A stretch of DNA of 64,000 nucleotides. Origin: Thuidium tamariscinum (lineage: Eukaryota > Streptophyta > Bryopsida > Hypnales > Thuidiaceae). How positions within the stretch are numbered: the first letter of the stretch is position 1; each line of letters begins with the position of its first letter. The DNA lies in assembly GCA_947034885.2 (NCBI GenBank), contig OX344752.2, positions 4,588,001 to 4,652,000 of the forward strand, written 5' to 3'. Of the stretch, positions 12,774-24,539 are shown piece by piece. A model generated the notes under the pieces. It saw nothing but the letters and a program-made list of their open reading frames with translations, ran no database searches and was not told the origin of the DNA. Both the position numbers and the translations under genes were made by a program.

Positions 12774-15418
12774 TCATTCTACATCCCCTTCAAAGATCTT
12801 CAAATTAATCAAGTCCTCCCTATCTAAAATCTCCTTCACACCACTTCCCCTTATATCCAAGTAAACCAATGCTTTTAAGTGTCCTAAAAAGGGAATCCAT
12901 TCTAGTGATCTACAACCTAGAAGCTTTAAAGAAATCAACAAATGCAATTCTTCTACACCTTGAATATTTTCAACACTACTGTGACACATATTCAAGTGGA
13001 TCAAACCCTTCAAGCAACCTAAATCTGGCACCCTTCTCAAACCTTCACAATCTACAAGTTCTAGTGTTGTCAAGCCTTGAAGCCCACTCAAGCCTCGGAT
13101 ACTAGAAAAGGAACAATTTCCAAGCAACAAGGACTCCAAAAACTTCAACTCCTTCAACATCTCAAGATCTGCTATTTTTGACAAGCTCTCATCCTCCCAT
13201 ATCTCCAATCTCTGCAATTTACTACATGGGCTGAACTGAAACAAGTCCCAAGGGATTCCTCGTATGCTAGATCTCCTTCCCTTTACCATAATTTCCGTCA
13301 AAGACAAAAGGTACTGTACTTTAGGAAAATCAAGATAAGCATTACAATAACTTATCTCAAGTGATGCAAGACCTGTTGGAACTTCCCAACCTGTCACCAA
13401 GCTCAAATTCTGACAATTGAAGATGGTAAGGGCTCGCAAGTTGGGAAGGTCCTTCAAATCCAAATGCTCGAGTTCTTCACAATGATCGAGTATCAACACT
13501 CTAATATGCTGACCCAAAGACTCCTCAAATGGATAACTATTGCAATAAGTCTGGAACTGGGGATTCTTGCACAACACTTCCTTCGAGATCTTCTCGTAGA
13601 ACTCAAACTTTAAAAACCATGTTTTCTCCTCCCAAAGATCTACATTACCAATGGCATTTCCTTCTTCAAACACCATACCCTCCACATTCACAAAATCCAA
13701 CTTCCAAAGCTTAAAAACCTGCACAAAGATAAACTTGGCCACATAAGAGTAGAATGATTGTTATAAGAACTAAGATCTTAAACAAAATTGGAAGTTAACT
13801 AAAGACATACAATCAAGTCTATAATAATTCAAATACCTTGTGGTCTACGATCAGTTTAAACAAGTGAAAACCAATAATTCAAATCATCTACTAACATAAA
13901 ATAGGAATCAAGAAAAGATAATGATCTCAATATTTTGGCTAATAGAACCTACATAGTTCAAAATGTCCCTCGGCTCATGACCTTGCAAAATTGCTAGGTT
14001 TCGACATTTTGATCCCAAATCGAAAACTATTCCATTCTTCACTTCTTGAAACCAACCCCTAAAAGAACACTCTTGGACCAAATTGAGTAGTGTAGATTGC
14101 AAGTCCTCATTCAAAGAACTCATCACATTCGTTGGGATAACATTGCCAAGTGCAACCTCCATGGCTCCACATGCACTGTCCAATACAACCTGCACCACAC
14201 CCATGACCTAGTAAGACCAAGCAAGCGAATATAAATTGCAAGAATGTTAACACATTCCTCACTATCAAGTTCATACAATCAACTTCAAGCAACTACTCTT
14301 TCTCAAATTTGCATGGATATAGTCACCTTCAAAGTTACAAACTAAATCTTAGGAACATTCAATCTTTCATAATCAAATGCATCATTTGAATACACAAAAG
14401 AATGAACAATACAACAAATCAATAAACCATCCACTAATCCAACAATCAAGCAACATGCCATAATAATATCAAAGAGAATTGAGAACAAACTCACAACTTC
14501 ATTGTCAAATGACCTTCCCTTTGTGATCGGTGGTGGATTGAAAGAAAGAGAGCCAATTGAGCTCAACAGATGCAAGTCATTACACACATTAGAACTCAAC
14601 TTCAAACGCTTTTGAGATATATTGGGGTTGGTACACATTTCATGAATTTCATCCATGGTTGTGTACATTTCTTCACTCAAGGTCGTTGCCAACTTCAATT
14701 CAAGTCGCTCTGCTTCTGTGATTGTAGAGAACACTTTACCAATCTTCATGCAGTACTTCTTGTAAGTCTTATAGGCTTTCAACAAAGTGTCATACCGAAG
14801 CCGACATTGGTCTGCTGATACCAAGCTTCCAAGCTTCTTTCGAATTTCTTTACAGATGAGGTTCCAATGCGTTCGGCCTCCGCTCCCCTTGCAAAAGCGA
14901 CCTCCTTCCACCATGCACGAAAGTAACACCCAAGTCTCCTCCTTCGTCATATTCCTACCTCTCTTATTTTTCCCTTTTTGAACTTCAACCATATCTATAC
15001 ATGGTTCTTCTTGAGACACAAGATGTTGCAACATGTTGTCTCCATTGACTCTCTGATACTCAACATGTTGAAGCTCAAGACCGTCCAACCTTGATATCCC
15101 ACTTGGCTGTTGCACATCAAATGCATCTGCATGAGAGGATGCATGCTTTGCTACAAAAATTGAACCATTGAAATGTGTTGGGTCACCAATTTGCATCTTA
15201 GGCTCAACACATTGTGGCTTGGGTGATAAAGTTTCACTTCCATCTTCATACTGCGTGGGTTCAATTTGAGCACCATCCAATGATTCATCATCCCCCCTTG
15301 ACATCCCACTTGGTTGTTGATGTTGGACATCCAATGCATCTTCATGAGTTGATGCAAGGTTGATCTCCGAACCTTGACCATTGAAAAAGGTTGGGCTAGC
15401 ACTCTGCACATCTTTCAT
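12774..15418 (-). CDS. SANT/trihelix-like and leucine-rich-repeat protein (three exons, 701 aa)
   Basis: The exon model is 15418-14495, 14189-13953 and 13718-12774, with GT-AG introns that are both phase 0, giving 701 residues. Residues 11-41 and 82-110 are an imperfect internal duplication (FNG...DVQ..QPSG.SR). Residues about 157-245 form a Myb/SANT-like trihelix domain: TKEETWVLLSCMVEGG, then THWNLICKEI, then QCRLRYDTLLKAYK. Such domains bind DNA. Residues 309-387 (exon 2) are not recognised. Residues 430-701 hold about ten NLR-type LRRs (LPNLRALTIFNC, LQGLTTLELVDCEGL, LKGLIHLNM). No NB-ARC P-loop is present, so this is not a canonical resistance protein. The ATG at 15418 follows a good acceptor (TTTTTTACAG at about 15436), which suggests it may be an internal exon spliced from the upstream protease gene. 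Exon structure is inferred from the sequence alone. Confidence 0.55.
14342..14494 (-). other. Intron 1 start of the SANT-LRR gene (read-through frame)
   Basis: The first exon frame stays open past the proposed donor GTGAGT at 14494 and ends at 14342 with a hydrophobic, low-complexity tail. A transcript retaining this intron would encode a SANT-domain protein of 359 residues counted from the ATG at 15418, without the LRRs. This is the alternative model if the LRR exons belong to a separate gene. Confidence 0.3.
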
Positions 15419-15758
15419 GTATGCCTCAAAATTACCTGTAAAAAACACCCACTACTGCAAGTAAGACCATGTTGAGCATATCAAAGCAGAGAAGCAATAA
15501 GGACTAAGGTCCACTAGGCCTGAAAAACTCAAAAATTCCAAACGTAGACCACCCGATAGGTCCAAATTCATGTTTCTAAAAGAAATAAAGAATGAAATTC
15601 AATAGAACACATTGCAAATTCAATAGACACGAATTTGAACACTTGCAAAGAGTGTGACTTTGATAAACTTGAGCACATGCACTAATCAATAAAAAAAATA
15701 CGGAAAGTTTGTTATCTTGCTCGATGCAAGCATATAACTAGAATATCTAACTAGAATA

Positions 15759-17729
15759 TCAAATAATTTGTGACCACCTTTGTACTTTGTAATTGGATGC
15801 GAAAAACAAAGAGTATGTAGAAACAATCACAACCTCGTCTCCTACAACAGAGGAAACATCACCTTCGTGAAATAAGAGAAACCGAAGATTTTGGATGGAC
15901 TGGAGAACCACTTGGATTGCCCTGCGCTTCCTAGCACGCTCTTGAGATATATTGCTAAGCTCATGGATAAGGTCTTGGATGTGCTTCCGTTTGCCCAAAA
16001 CTTCCAGGATAAAATGGGGATTATTAAAATAAACACCCATTTCACTTGAAGGAAAGCTGAAGTTTGATAAAGTGGACTTCACCAGAAACGCTTCAATATA
16101 GTTCAAAACATGTAAACCACAATCATGGGAATTGTCCTGTTCGGGAACCTTGCAAAATCAAAATACAACAAAATATACTGTGAGCCTTTCTCTGCAGTTT
16201 TGGCATTAAAAAAAGCAAAAAACTGGTTCTCAGGAACAAGGCAGCCAGAACCAACAATACCTTGGCTTCCACATATTTCATTTGACAAAGTGCTAGTAAC
16301 TGATCCCCATTACTTGAAACCTGGAATCTTTCCATCCATGCTTGTAAAACATAACTGCACAAGTGACATAATCAAAATATTTAGAAAAAAGCAGCCAAGA
16401 AAACACACATTACACTTGCAAGTTCAGTCTTCACAAGAGATACATACAAAAAAATTGCTGAAATAGGTCAATTACAAACTGACAAGAGACCACGTCAGAA
16501 ACAATACACCAAGTTTGGCCCTATAAACCTTGAGAAAAGCCAAAATATATATTGGAATGGAACTTTGAACACAAATGTCAATATTGATCTAAAACAAAGG
16601 AATATGTCTTCAATCCACGATCTAGTCCAAGACTCACCTCCGGATCAAGCCTTCAAAGCTCTCATGTTGTCCTTTCATTGGATCTAGATGAACTACACAA
16701 GGGGATCTCATCATTTCACCTACAAAGAAAGCAACACAACTTAGTTGCGAAAAAGATCCACCACCATTTACACCTTCAAGCGCATGCAGTGAAATGAAAT
16801 ACAGACTCACCAGGCGGACAAGTGAGGTTACTGAGGTGGCATATGATGACCAAGCTCCAATGGGAACTGCCATCCCAAAAAGAACACCACAATATGAGAG
16901 CTACAACGCAAATAAGGACAAAGTTCTCTTTGTCACTGTCAACACACAATATTATACTGCACAAAAATAAACAACGCCTAGATACTATTCATCAAGCACA
17001 AGACTAAAATCGGTTGAAAACCCTCAAATTGGCAACCACGATTAAACAAGTAACACACTAGAACTACTACCTTTTGAGGATAGGAATGAAAACATAGTCT
17101 TTTGCAAAGAGGTTCACCCCCTCGGTCCACTTCCGGAGTTGCGCATAGTCCACCTTACACGGATCGATGCTTGTGGATGCTGTGCTCTGCAAAAGCTTCC
17201 TAAAGAAAAAGCCGTTGAAGAAATAGAAGCGATTTCCATGCTCAGGGGATAGGCCCCTTTCAAGAAACCTGCAATCAAAGTGGCCAAAAAGTAGCACTCC
17301 GACGTTAGGAAAGGCATTGATACGAAACCACCAAATCACCACGCGGTTATCCAGAAACTAAAAAGAACAAAGATCCAAATCATCGATCTAATCCAAAGTA
17401 TTGATCTATCAAACACAGAACAACAACACGGTGACGTACCTGATGTAGAAATCAACAATGTTATTGCTGAGATCCCCGCCTGGTTGTAGCCCCTCCATAT
17501 CTTTCGCAGTGATTGTCACCGCACCAACTTCACCTTCAGGATAGATAAGCACTTCTTGGGAGACCTCGACTTCTTGGGGGATCTGTTGCAGCGCTAATCG
17601 ACACGCTGTCTCTGCTGCCTTTAAAGCATCCTCGGCCGCGGAATTGTCAATAGGCTTCAAATCCACATGGAGCTCTCCAGAACTACCTCCAGTCATAAGG
17701 CCTAGTATGGGCGAACTCAAGGCAGACAT
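15759..17729 (-). CDS. ULP/SENP-type cysteine protease, C48 family (six exons, 369 aa)
   Basis: Peptidases of family C48 mature SUMO or cleave it from target proteins. The exons are 17729-17440, 17268-17071, 16866-16811, 16719-16638, 16354-16261 and 16148-15759. All introns are GT-AG and the phases fit exactly (1110 nt including the stop). The domain opens with TITAKDMEGLQPGGDLSNNI and VDFYIRFLERGL. It continues RFYFFNGFFFRKLL and KDYVFIPI. The catalytic residues are visible: His165 in SSHWSLVIIC, Asp194 in CVVHLDPMKG, Gln244 and Cys250 in VPEQDNSHDCGLHVLNYIEAF. The domain pattern is closest to plant ULP2/SENP6-7-like enzymes, but the protein is far shorter than those. A splice-acceptor-like TTCTTGGCAG precedes the chosen ATG, so 5' exons are possible. 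Exon 6 could instead end at 15863 and splice to the SANT exon. A decayed duplicate lies at 19550-20890. Confidence 0.8.
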
Positions 17730-17756
17730 GTCTTCAGCTGCCAAGAACGAACCACA

Positions 17757-19048
17757 TTAGGCGCTGGTTGGACTGATTAGAAAGGTACTCACTACTATCC
17801 TCGATGAACCCCCGCGCCCATGCAACTTCGAGGACATGTTAAGTTGCGATGAACAACGAGAGAGTTTACTACAGACTCTGATACGTTCTGTCCACAAACA
17901 ATGAAACTCCCGGATGCCCATCATATGAGGGCTATCCAAGTAGGGAAGGTCAATTCTTTTGGACAAACACGACAACACTAGAAAGGTACCGCATTGAAGA
18001 GACCAGGACGGAGACCAGAACGTCCCTTTTTCTCCTACAGCACAAATGCCTGATAATCTGAAAAAAATGATAGCATTTCAGTTCCATTGCATCACAGAAG
18101 ACATCAACACTGAAGGCAAGCATAAACCTCAGCTCGCGCGCATCATCAACGTGCAAACCAAGGAAATCATCTCGTGTAGCACCCTATTCCCAAGAATTTC
18201 GTGACCAAGACCGAGGCCTTGAAAAACAAGCAGCAACTGGTGGGCTCTGTTTCAGTTGACTAAGTATGCATTCCCAGAGGATTTCGAATCACCAAAACAC
18301 AGAGCAACAAAGCGCTGCACTACGAAGCAAATGACAAGCGGTCAGGAAGTTCCACGGGCGAGCCCAACTTACTGGCAGAAACGGATGCTGTCTACGGCCT
18401 TGGCGAAGCCCTACGATTGCAAAGCCTCTGCCGCATCACACCCGAGTTGAGCAAGCCAGATCAAGGGCTTGTAGTTCTCGTGTGCAAATTGTCGACTAGA
18501 AAAGGTCGGCACTGAAAGCATCCAGAGCACGCAGCTGGTGGCGTGGGGGAATCGGACAAGGGACTCCTTTTATACTCCAGCGCGAGCGAAGACAGGCCAG
18601 AAAAGCATAGATCAAGTCGGACTCCGCTTTCCACAACTCTCTGATACCAGAAATCAGGGCCTCGTACAGACAGAGCAAAGGAGGCACACGAAAACGACAG
18701 CAACGATAAAAGAGCCAGGAGTGCCAGATAATCTGTGAAGGCCCAGACCCAACTCCGATGGCGGCACCTTGACGCGTTCCAAGTCTGGTATCGGAGGAGG
18801 TGAGAAGTTACCGGGACGGGATGGCAGGCGATGAAACGTACAAACCCCATCGAGAATGCAAGTGAACAATCGGCAAATGGTGCGGGTGACGTGTCATCAG
18901 GGCTCCAGTTGTTCTCGGGCTCGGGGAACGCGCTGCGAACGAATGCCCATTCCGTTTCTAACTTCACTCGTACCAGTGCAGAGAAATTTTCTGGGGTTTA
19001 GGGTTTCGTTCTTCGGAACTCGGATCGCTTGTGTGTTTTGCTCACGGC
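17757..19048. promoter_or_regulatory. GC-rich intergenic region, probably a shared promoter
   Basis: This stretch lies between the minus-strand protease gene and a possible plus-strand first exon at 19049. Its GC content is clearly higher than that of the transposon-filled flanks. The open frames in it (for example 18461-18967 on the minus strand) have no domains and rely on GC-richness. The position suggests a bidirectional promoter with 5' leaders. No unambiguous TATA box was chosen. Confidence 0.35.
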
Positions 19049-19268
19049 GATGTCGCTGTCGGCGACGATGCACCCGTTGCGGAGGGCCGTCGCTAAACTG
19101 CAGCAGAGGTGGTCCAGGAGAAGCCAGGCACTGGGCATCCGAAGAGGAACAACGCATTCGATGTGGCCAGGCTGCTGCTGCCAGGCTGCGGCATCGGCCA
19201 CAAAGTTGCCAAGACGCATTGGCAACCTCAAACTTACTACAAGATATATGACGCTAGGTTAGGAAAGG
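19049..19268 (+). pseudogene. Possible truncated 5' exon of a mitochondrial-type protein
   Basis: The ATG at 19049 opens MSLSATMHPLRRAVAKLQQR, an Arg-rich leader typical of mitochondrial presequences. The convincing continuation lies in another frame: FDVARLLLPGCGIGHKVAKT, then HWQPQTYYKIYDARLGK, ending at a donor-like GAAAG/GTACGAG near 19268. Moving between the two frames needs a small intron or a frameshift near 19100. No further exon is found before the decayed protease copy, so the gene looks truncated. I do not name the product. Confidence 0.3.
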
Positions 19269-19530
19269 TACGAGAATGAGCCTTGCTGGGACTGTGGTTT
19301 GCTGAGGTTATCACAGTCTACTTCTGAAAATGCAAGGTTTGCATCTTTTGAGGAAGGACAGAATTGGGGTTTTCAGCTTCACTTGTGTTCCTCGATCGCT
19401 GTGGCTTCTTCCATTGAGGATCAGCAGAACGTTTTGTGTATCTGAGGAAAGAAAGGTACATTGATGAGTCTTGCTGTGACAGTATTTCATGGAGGTTAAT
19501 GATTGTGTTCTTTTGAAAATGCAAGGGGTT
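19260..19530. repeat. Imperfect tandem duplication, spacing about 185 bp
   Basis: The stretch 19260-19345 (AGGAAAGGTACGAGAATGAG ... GAAAATGCAAGG) recurs, diverged, at 19443-19530 (GAAAGGTACATTGATGAGTC ... GAAAATGCAAGG). It duplicates the exon end and donor of the truncated plus-strand fragment. Confidence 0.45.
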
Positions 19531-19549
19531 GAAATAAATTAGTACACTA

Positions 19550-20890
19550 ATTCACAACTGACAGCCTTCCAAACTATACATTAAGTTTTGACCTACAAAT
19601 CTGAAGGAAATCCAAAAGTTAAAGTAAATGTAATTACATGGAATAACCCATGAGATATATTTTCAACTCAATATGGTATAGTTCCCTCAATCACCTTCAA
19701 AACAAACCTTCAATGCTCTTGTATTGAAATTTGATCATACTTTATCATTCCTAAACTCATCTTCCAAGCTTGCGTATTGTCATTTCATCAGATGTAGTTG
19801 AACCATAGAAGAGGATCTCATCATATCATTTACATAGAAAACAACACAACTTGTTTGGCCTAGGAGAGAGAAATATTTTGGCCTTCCAAATCATTTAGTG
19901 AAATATAACCTCATAAGGTGCATACTCAAGGCTGTTGAGGCAACTTATACTAACCATGCTCCAATGAGAACTACCATCCCAAAATGATCACAATAAAATG
20001 AGAGCTACAATTTAGGTGCAAATTTCTCTTCATTAGCATCAACACGTAATATCATACTAGACGTAAAATAACAAAGCTTGGACACTAGACATCAAGCAAT
20101 GGACTAAAATCCTTAAAAAAACCTGACAATTTGCAACCACGAGTAAGCATAGAATGTAATGGAGAGCCTAACACCTCTCAAGGATGGGAATGAAAACAGA
20201 GTCTTTGCCAAAAGAGGTCAATCACTTCCTCAATCCACCTGCACAGTTGCTCAAAGTAACATGGATCAAATGCCTAAAGATACGGAGTGCTTTCATTGTA
20301 AAAGCCTCCAAACGAAAACATCATTGAAGAAATAAAAGAGCTTTCCATGCACAATGGGTAGCCTGCAGGCAAGGTACTTGCAAGTAGAGCACAACACAGG
20401 GAGAGCTTCTGTGCTAAAAAATGCATCGACACAAAATCACCCAATGAACAAGTGATTATCCTAGAACTAGAAAAAACAAAGATCCAAATAATCTATGGAT
20501 CCCAAAATATGAAACTCTCAGAAACTCACACAAGAGTGGTCACTTGATGTGGAAATCAACATTATTGTTGCTGAGAAGCCTCCCTTTGGTTAATTGGAGT
20601 CCCTCCGCATCTCTCTCCGTGATTGTCACCCCCGTCCCCTTCACCTTCAAGATACACTCTTGAAGCAATTCTTGAGAAAGCTCAACTTCTTGGGGGATCT
20701 ATTGCATATCTATGTTAATTGATACAGTGTTGTCTCTGCTGTCCTTACAGTAGAAGCATTCTTGGCTTTGGAATTCTCAACAGGCTGGAAATCCAAATGC
20801 ATACAGTGTGTTGCAAGCTCCAGTGGCGTCTGGCCCAACATAGACGAACTCATGGCAGACATATCTTTAGTATTTGCAGAAATGGTCCTT
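19550..20890 (-). pseudogene. Decayed duplicate of the C48 protease gene
   Basis: Exons and introns align collinearly with the intact gene at 16500-17760. The exon-1 equivalent is about 20550-20870, exon 2 about 20165-20385, exon 3 about 19920-19975 and exon 4 about 19755-19840. It contains stops (FYFFNDVFVWRLLQ followed by TGA), frame breaks and lost catalytic context: the Asp motif HLDPMK has become QLHLMK, although SSHWS with the His survives. The Gln-Cys exon is missing. This is a tandem segmental duplication that has become a pseudogene. Confidence 0.8.
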
Positions 20891-21869
20891 TGAAATGAGA
20901 AATCAGGTTGAACTCCTTGTTGGTTTCTTTCACTTTCTTTAGAATTTTAAATTCACCACTAATTATCCTAGATGAGCCACAGACTGCCCATCCATGTTCC
21001 AGGACAATTATTTTCAGAGGGAACAAGAAACTTGATCACCCATGGCAAATTGTCAATTTCTCCATGACATCCCTCCTACTACATGGACCTAGGCAACTTT
21101 TCAATTCATCAACTACATATTGTGTTAGACATAATTAGAGATTGACAATTGAATTCCTACATTGTTTATTGGTCCTCCACTTTGGGAAGAATAGGTGCAT
21201 GTGCTAGAAGTTGGAACTCCTCTATTCTTAGTCTATCACGTGCTCTTTGATGAACCTTTTTCTATCTTGCCTCCTTGCCTCTACAGCTTGACGCTCTTCA
21301 TACAAACAAGCCTTAGCAAGCCTAGCAGCTGAACTAGTACAACTAATGACCTTAAAACCATCAAACTACCACATCTAGTAACAAACTATCACATCCAATA
21401 ACAAACATTACCTAAGATGTTGTCAAATCTCTCCCTAGTAAAAGCTAGTAGAGATAGTAATCCGAGCTATTTATAGCCACAAAGATCAATTATGAAATTG
21501 ACAATAAAAAGTTACTTGTCATTGTCAACTCATTAATTCCAAGAGTAGCAACATTTTCTTGAAGGAGCTCAACATCCAATAATGGTTTATACAAACTACA
21601 AGAACCTTGAGTATTTCATATTGCAAAGGTTTTGAATTGACAACAAGCTCAGTGGAATATATCGTTATTGCCTTTCAACTTTGTCATCACGTATCATCTT
21701 GGAACTTAGCAAATCCGGTCCGATGCTCTATCCAGAAGACTATATTTTGCATTAAAAGAGGGAGATGTAGCTTATAATCAACAATGGTTTACCCTATTCA
21801 AGCCTAAGCAACTTCAACTCAGAACTACACACATTACAACTTTTATGGATGTAGTATTTCTCTAAGAAA
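20891..21869. other. Intergenic DNA between protease pseudogene and Gypsy remnant
   Basis: One minus-strand stretch near 21230-21325 reads LAKACLYEERQAVEARRQDR then KRFIKEHVID before a stop. It looks like a genuine exon scrap but is not assignable. No other gene is seen. Confidence 0.25.
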
Positions 21870-22230
21870 TTTTTGTAAGTCTTCAATATGATTCTTTGGC
21901 TTTGAAATTTAAGAACCATTTTGTTATTTCCAATTCTAGAGGGATCCAAATTTTGGACTCTCAAATTTCTGATTTAGTGATTGTAAATTCGGAATCTCTG
22001 AATCAAGCCATTTCTAGTCTATGGATCCATAGATCATGAGGAGGTGAAATGCCCCAAGATGATATTGATCCAAGATTTGAGTTTTACGATGGGCTCTTGT
22101 ATTATATAGGACTACTTTATGTCCCCAAAGGCCCATCTCAACTTCAAGTGCTTCAATTTTGACTTTGAGTGCTCCAATCTCAACACAATTTTCTATTGGT
22201 AGGACATTTTGGCTTCAACAAAATGATGGA
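21870..22230 (+). mobile_element. Gypsy (chromovirus) fragment: start of the integrase zinc-binding region
   Basis: A plus-strand frame with stops reads DDIDPRFEFYDGLLYYIGLL, YVPKGPSQLQVLQF and then VGHFGFNKMM. This matches the segment between RNase H and the integrase H2C2 finger of chromoviruses. It stops at the CACTA element that begins at 22231. The continuation is found inverted at 25230-26236. Confidence 0.65.
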
Positions 22231-22548
22231 CACTAGTAGAAAAATCAGCGTCCAAATTGACCAAAAAGTGTTGATTTGGACAATTTAATTTTTTGTTAAT
22301 TTAGACGTGTTGATTTGGACATTGTCCAACAAGTTTTTGTTGATTTTTTGTTGATTTGGACAAAATTTCAACTAAAACTTGTTGATTTTGATAACAATTT
22401 CAACAAATATTTGTTAATTTTTTTATCATTTCTGAATTTTTTTTTCAAATTATAAACACAAAATAGGCCAATGAAAGGCCGCCACGCAGCAGCCCACCAC
22501 GCGGGCAGGCCGCCCAAGTGGCAACCCCGCCACACAGGCGTGAGTGCA

Positions 22549-22613
22549 AGGGGGTTCGAACCTTGCACCCCTTGCTTAGGGGTGCAAAGTTCAAACCATT
22601 GCACCATGTACAA
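22549..22613 (-). ncRNA. tRNA-like / SINE-head-like sequence with pol III boxes
   Basis: On the minus strand, a box-A-like TGGTGCAATGG starts at 22606 and a box-B-like GGTTCGAACCC starts at 22562. The start-to-start distance of 44 nt is that of a true tRNA. A TTGC...GCAA hairpin occupies the anticodon-arm position. The acceptor and T stems do not pair properly, so it is not a functional tRNA but a tRNA-derived relic inside the CACTA element. Confidence 0.4.
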
Positions 22614-22673
22614 GTACACTTGACATAAAGAGGAACAAACTACTACTTATTTGCTTTTTCCAATCTTTTGTGA

Positions 22674-23051
22674 TGTGTTTTTTCAACTCAGCAAACTTTG
22701 GGGTCTGTTTTCGCATATCATAGTACCTTTTTTCAGAAAACTTTGAACTAAGAAAAGTTGTTAAATCAAGTTAACTTTCATCTCCAACAATCCGTTTGTG
22801 ATTTGGAGTCTCCAATTGAAAGTTATGGGCAAAATTCAGAGAGAGTGTTTACAAATGTCAAAATAAAATTTCATTCCAACCCCTCTCTGAATTTTGCCCA
22901 TAACTTTCAATTGGAGACTCCAAATCACAAACGGATTGTTGGAGATGAAAGTTAACTTGATTTAACAACTTTTCTTAGTCCAAAGTTTTCCGAAAAAAAG
23001 TACTTTACTATGCGAAAACAGCCTCCAAAGTCTGCTGAGTTGAAAAAACAC
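22674..23051. repeat. 378-bp near-perfect palindrome (hairpin MITE-like)
   Basis: The left arm starts GTGTTTTTTCAACTCAGC at 22674 and the right arm ends with its reverse complement at 23051. The inner about 60 bp (around ATCCGTTTGTGATTTGGAGT) are perfectly complementary, with a loop of about 20-40 bases near 22850-22870. There is no clear target duplication. If transcribed it would form a long double-stranded hairpin. Confidence 0.65.
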
Positions 23052-24539
23052 TGAATTGTGAATTAGTAAGTTAATAAAAAATATTCTAATTGCACATAAA
23101 TGTGAAACTTGGTGGTTTAAACTTTTCCCACATGAAATTTTAGTGATAAAAATTTCAATTTAATTAAAGATATTATGAATATTTGGCAAATATTTTACTT
23201 GGAGATGATTTGGTCACAATTCTTATTTAAGTTTTTTGTAATTTAGAACATAGAGTTTCAATAGTTCTAAATTAGAATTTGAAAATTCTTAATGTAGAAT
23301 TTAAATATTTAAGAACTTAGAATTTGAATAATTTAAAAAACTTAAAATTAGAATTTAGACCCCTAGAGAACAAAGTTGCCTTTTTTGACAATATAGCTAA
23401 TGTTTTTGGTTATGTATTTAGAAATTGAATTTCCAGGTTTTTTCCCTTAAAATTATTACACAACATGTAATCCAGGGAATCAGGGATAGTTTGAAGGATT
23501 CACAATTTTTATAACTTTTGATTAAATCATAAAAAAGTTATTGTATGGTGTATAGGTTTTCGAGCTATGCGTGCATCTAAACTAGGTAGATGTGAATGTA
23601 ATTTTTAAATAAATAGGAATTTGAAATTGATTTTCTAAAATATTAATCTTGTGAAAAGTTTCAAATCGTTCTATATAGATTAGGGAGGTGAAACTTATGA
23701 GGAATTTCACTTTGCAATTCAAAGTGGAATCTCTACACTAAAGTAATCTTCAAATTTCTTTAGTAAATGCAATTTTGAATATTTTTCCAAAAAAATTTGA
23801 AAAATAGGATGAAAATTCTTTATTATGGCATGTACATTAGTACATTCCAACCATTGGGTTTGGAAATCTTTAGTTTCATAACTACAATTCTTTTCATTGA
23901 ATATTTTAAATAATTCTCAATTCATGTCAACTTACTATTTTTTCCAAGCATGAATATGAAATATTATTTGTTGCAATTTCTAATACATATTCTCTAACAT
24001 ATTTTTCCAGCATATGGTAGGAAGTTGCAAATTGTAGAATTGATATATACATTAATTTTTGTATAAAATGTTGGCAAAATGAAATGTATTCATTTGGGAT
24101 GAATTGAACACTATCTTTTTTGAAATCCGAACATCATGATCTTGTAATTGCTAAAATTTGTTATTTCACAATTTCAAGAGGGATTAATAGGTCAAATTAA
24201 GTACAAGCAAGATCATCTAGTTAATTTTGTTGAAAAAATAAATAGAAATGAAGATATCAACCTTGCTTTAAAGACTAATATTTAAAAGCAATTATAGGCC
24301 TTAATATATGAAAGAGTATAGAGGTTAATACTTCAAATTTGAGTAAATTTTTTTAGTAGTTCAATTTGAATTTTGAACTACTCAAATTTGATTATTTTAA
24401 GATTGAAAAATTTGATATAATCAAATTATGTGAATCAAAGTTGAATTACATTCTCAATGTAATTAGAACTCCAATCAAATTCAAAATCTAATTGAAAATA
24501 AAATACAATTTGAACTCTAAATTCATAATTGTTGAAACG

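Noticed and set aside
12774-13718. Full NLR resistance gene
   Set aside because: The LRRs look NLR-type, but no P-loop, GLPL or MHD motif or TIR/CC domain is seen in the adjoining exons.
18461-18967. 168-codon minus-strand frame upstream of the protease gene
   Set aside because: It lies in a GC-rich promoter-like stretch with several overlapping open frames on both strands. No domain or splice link to the protease.
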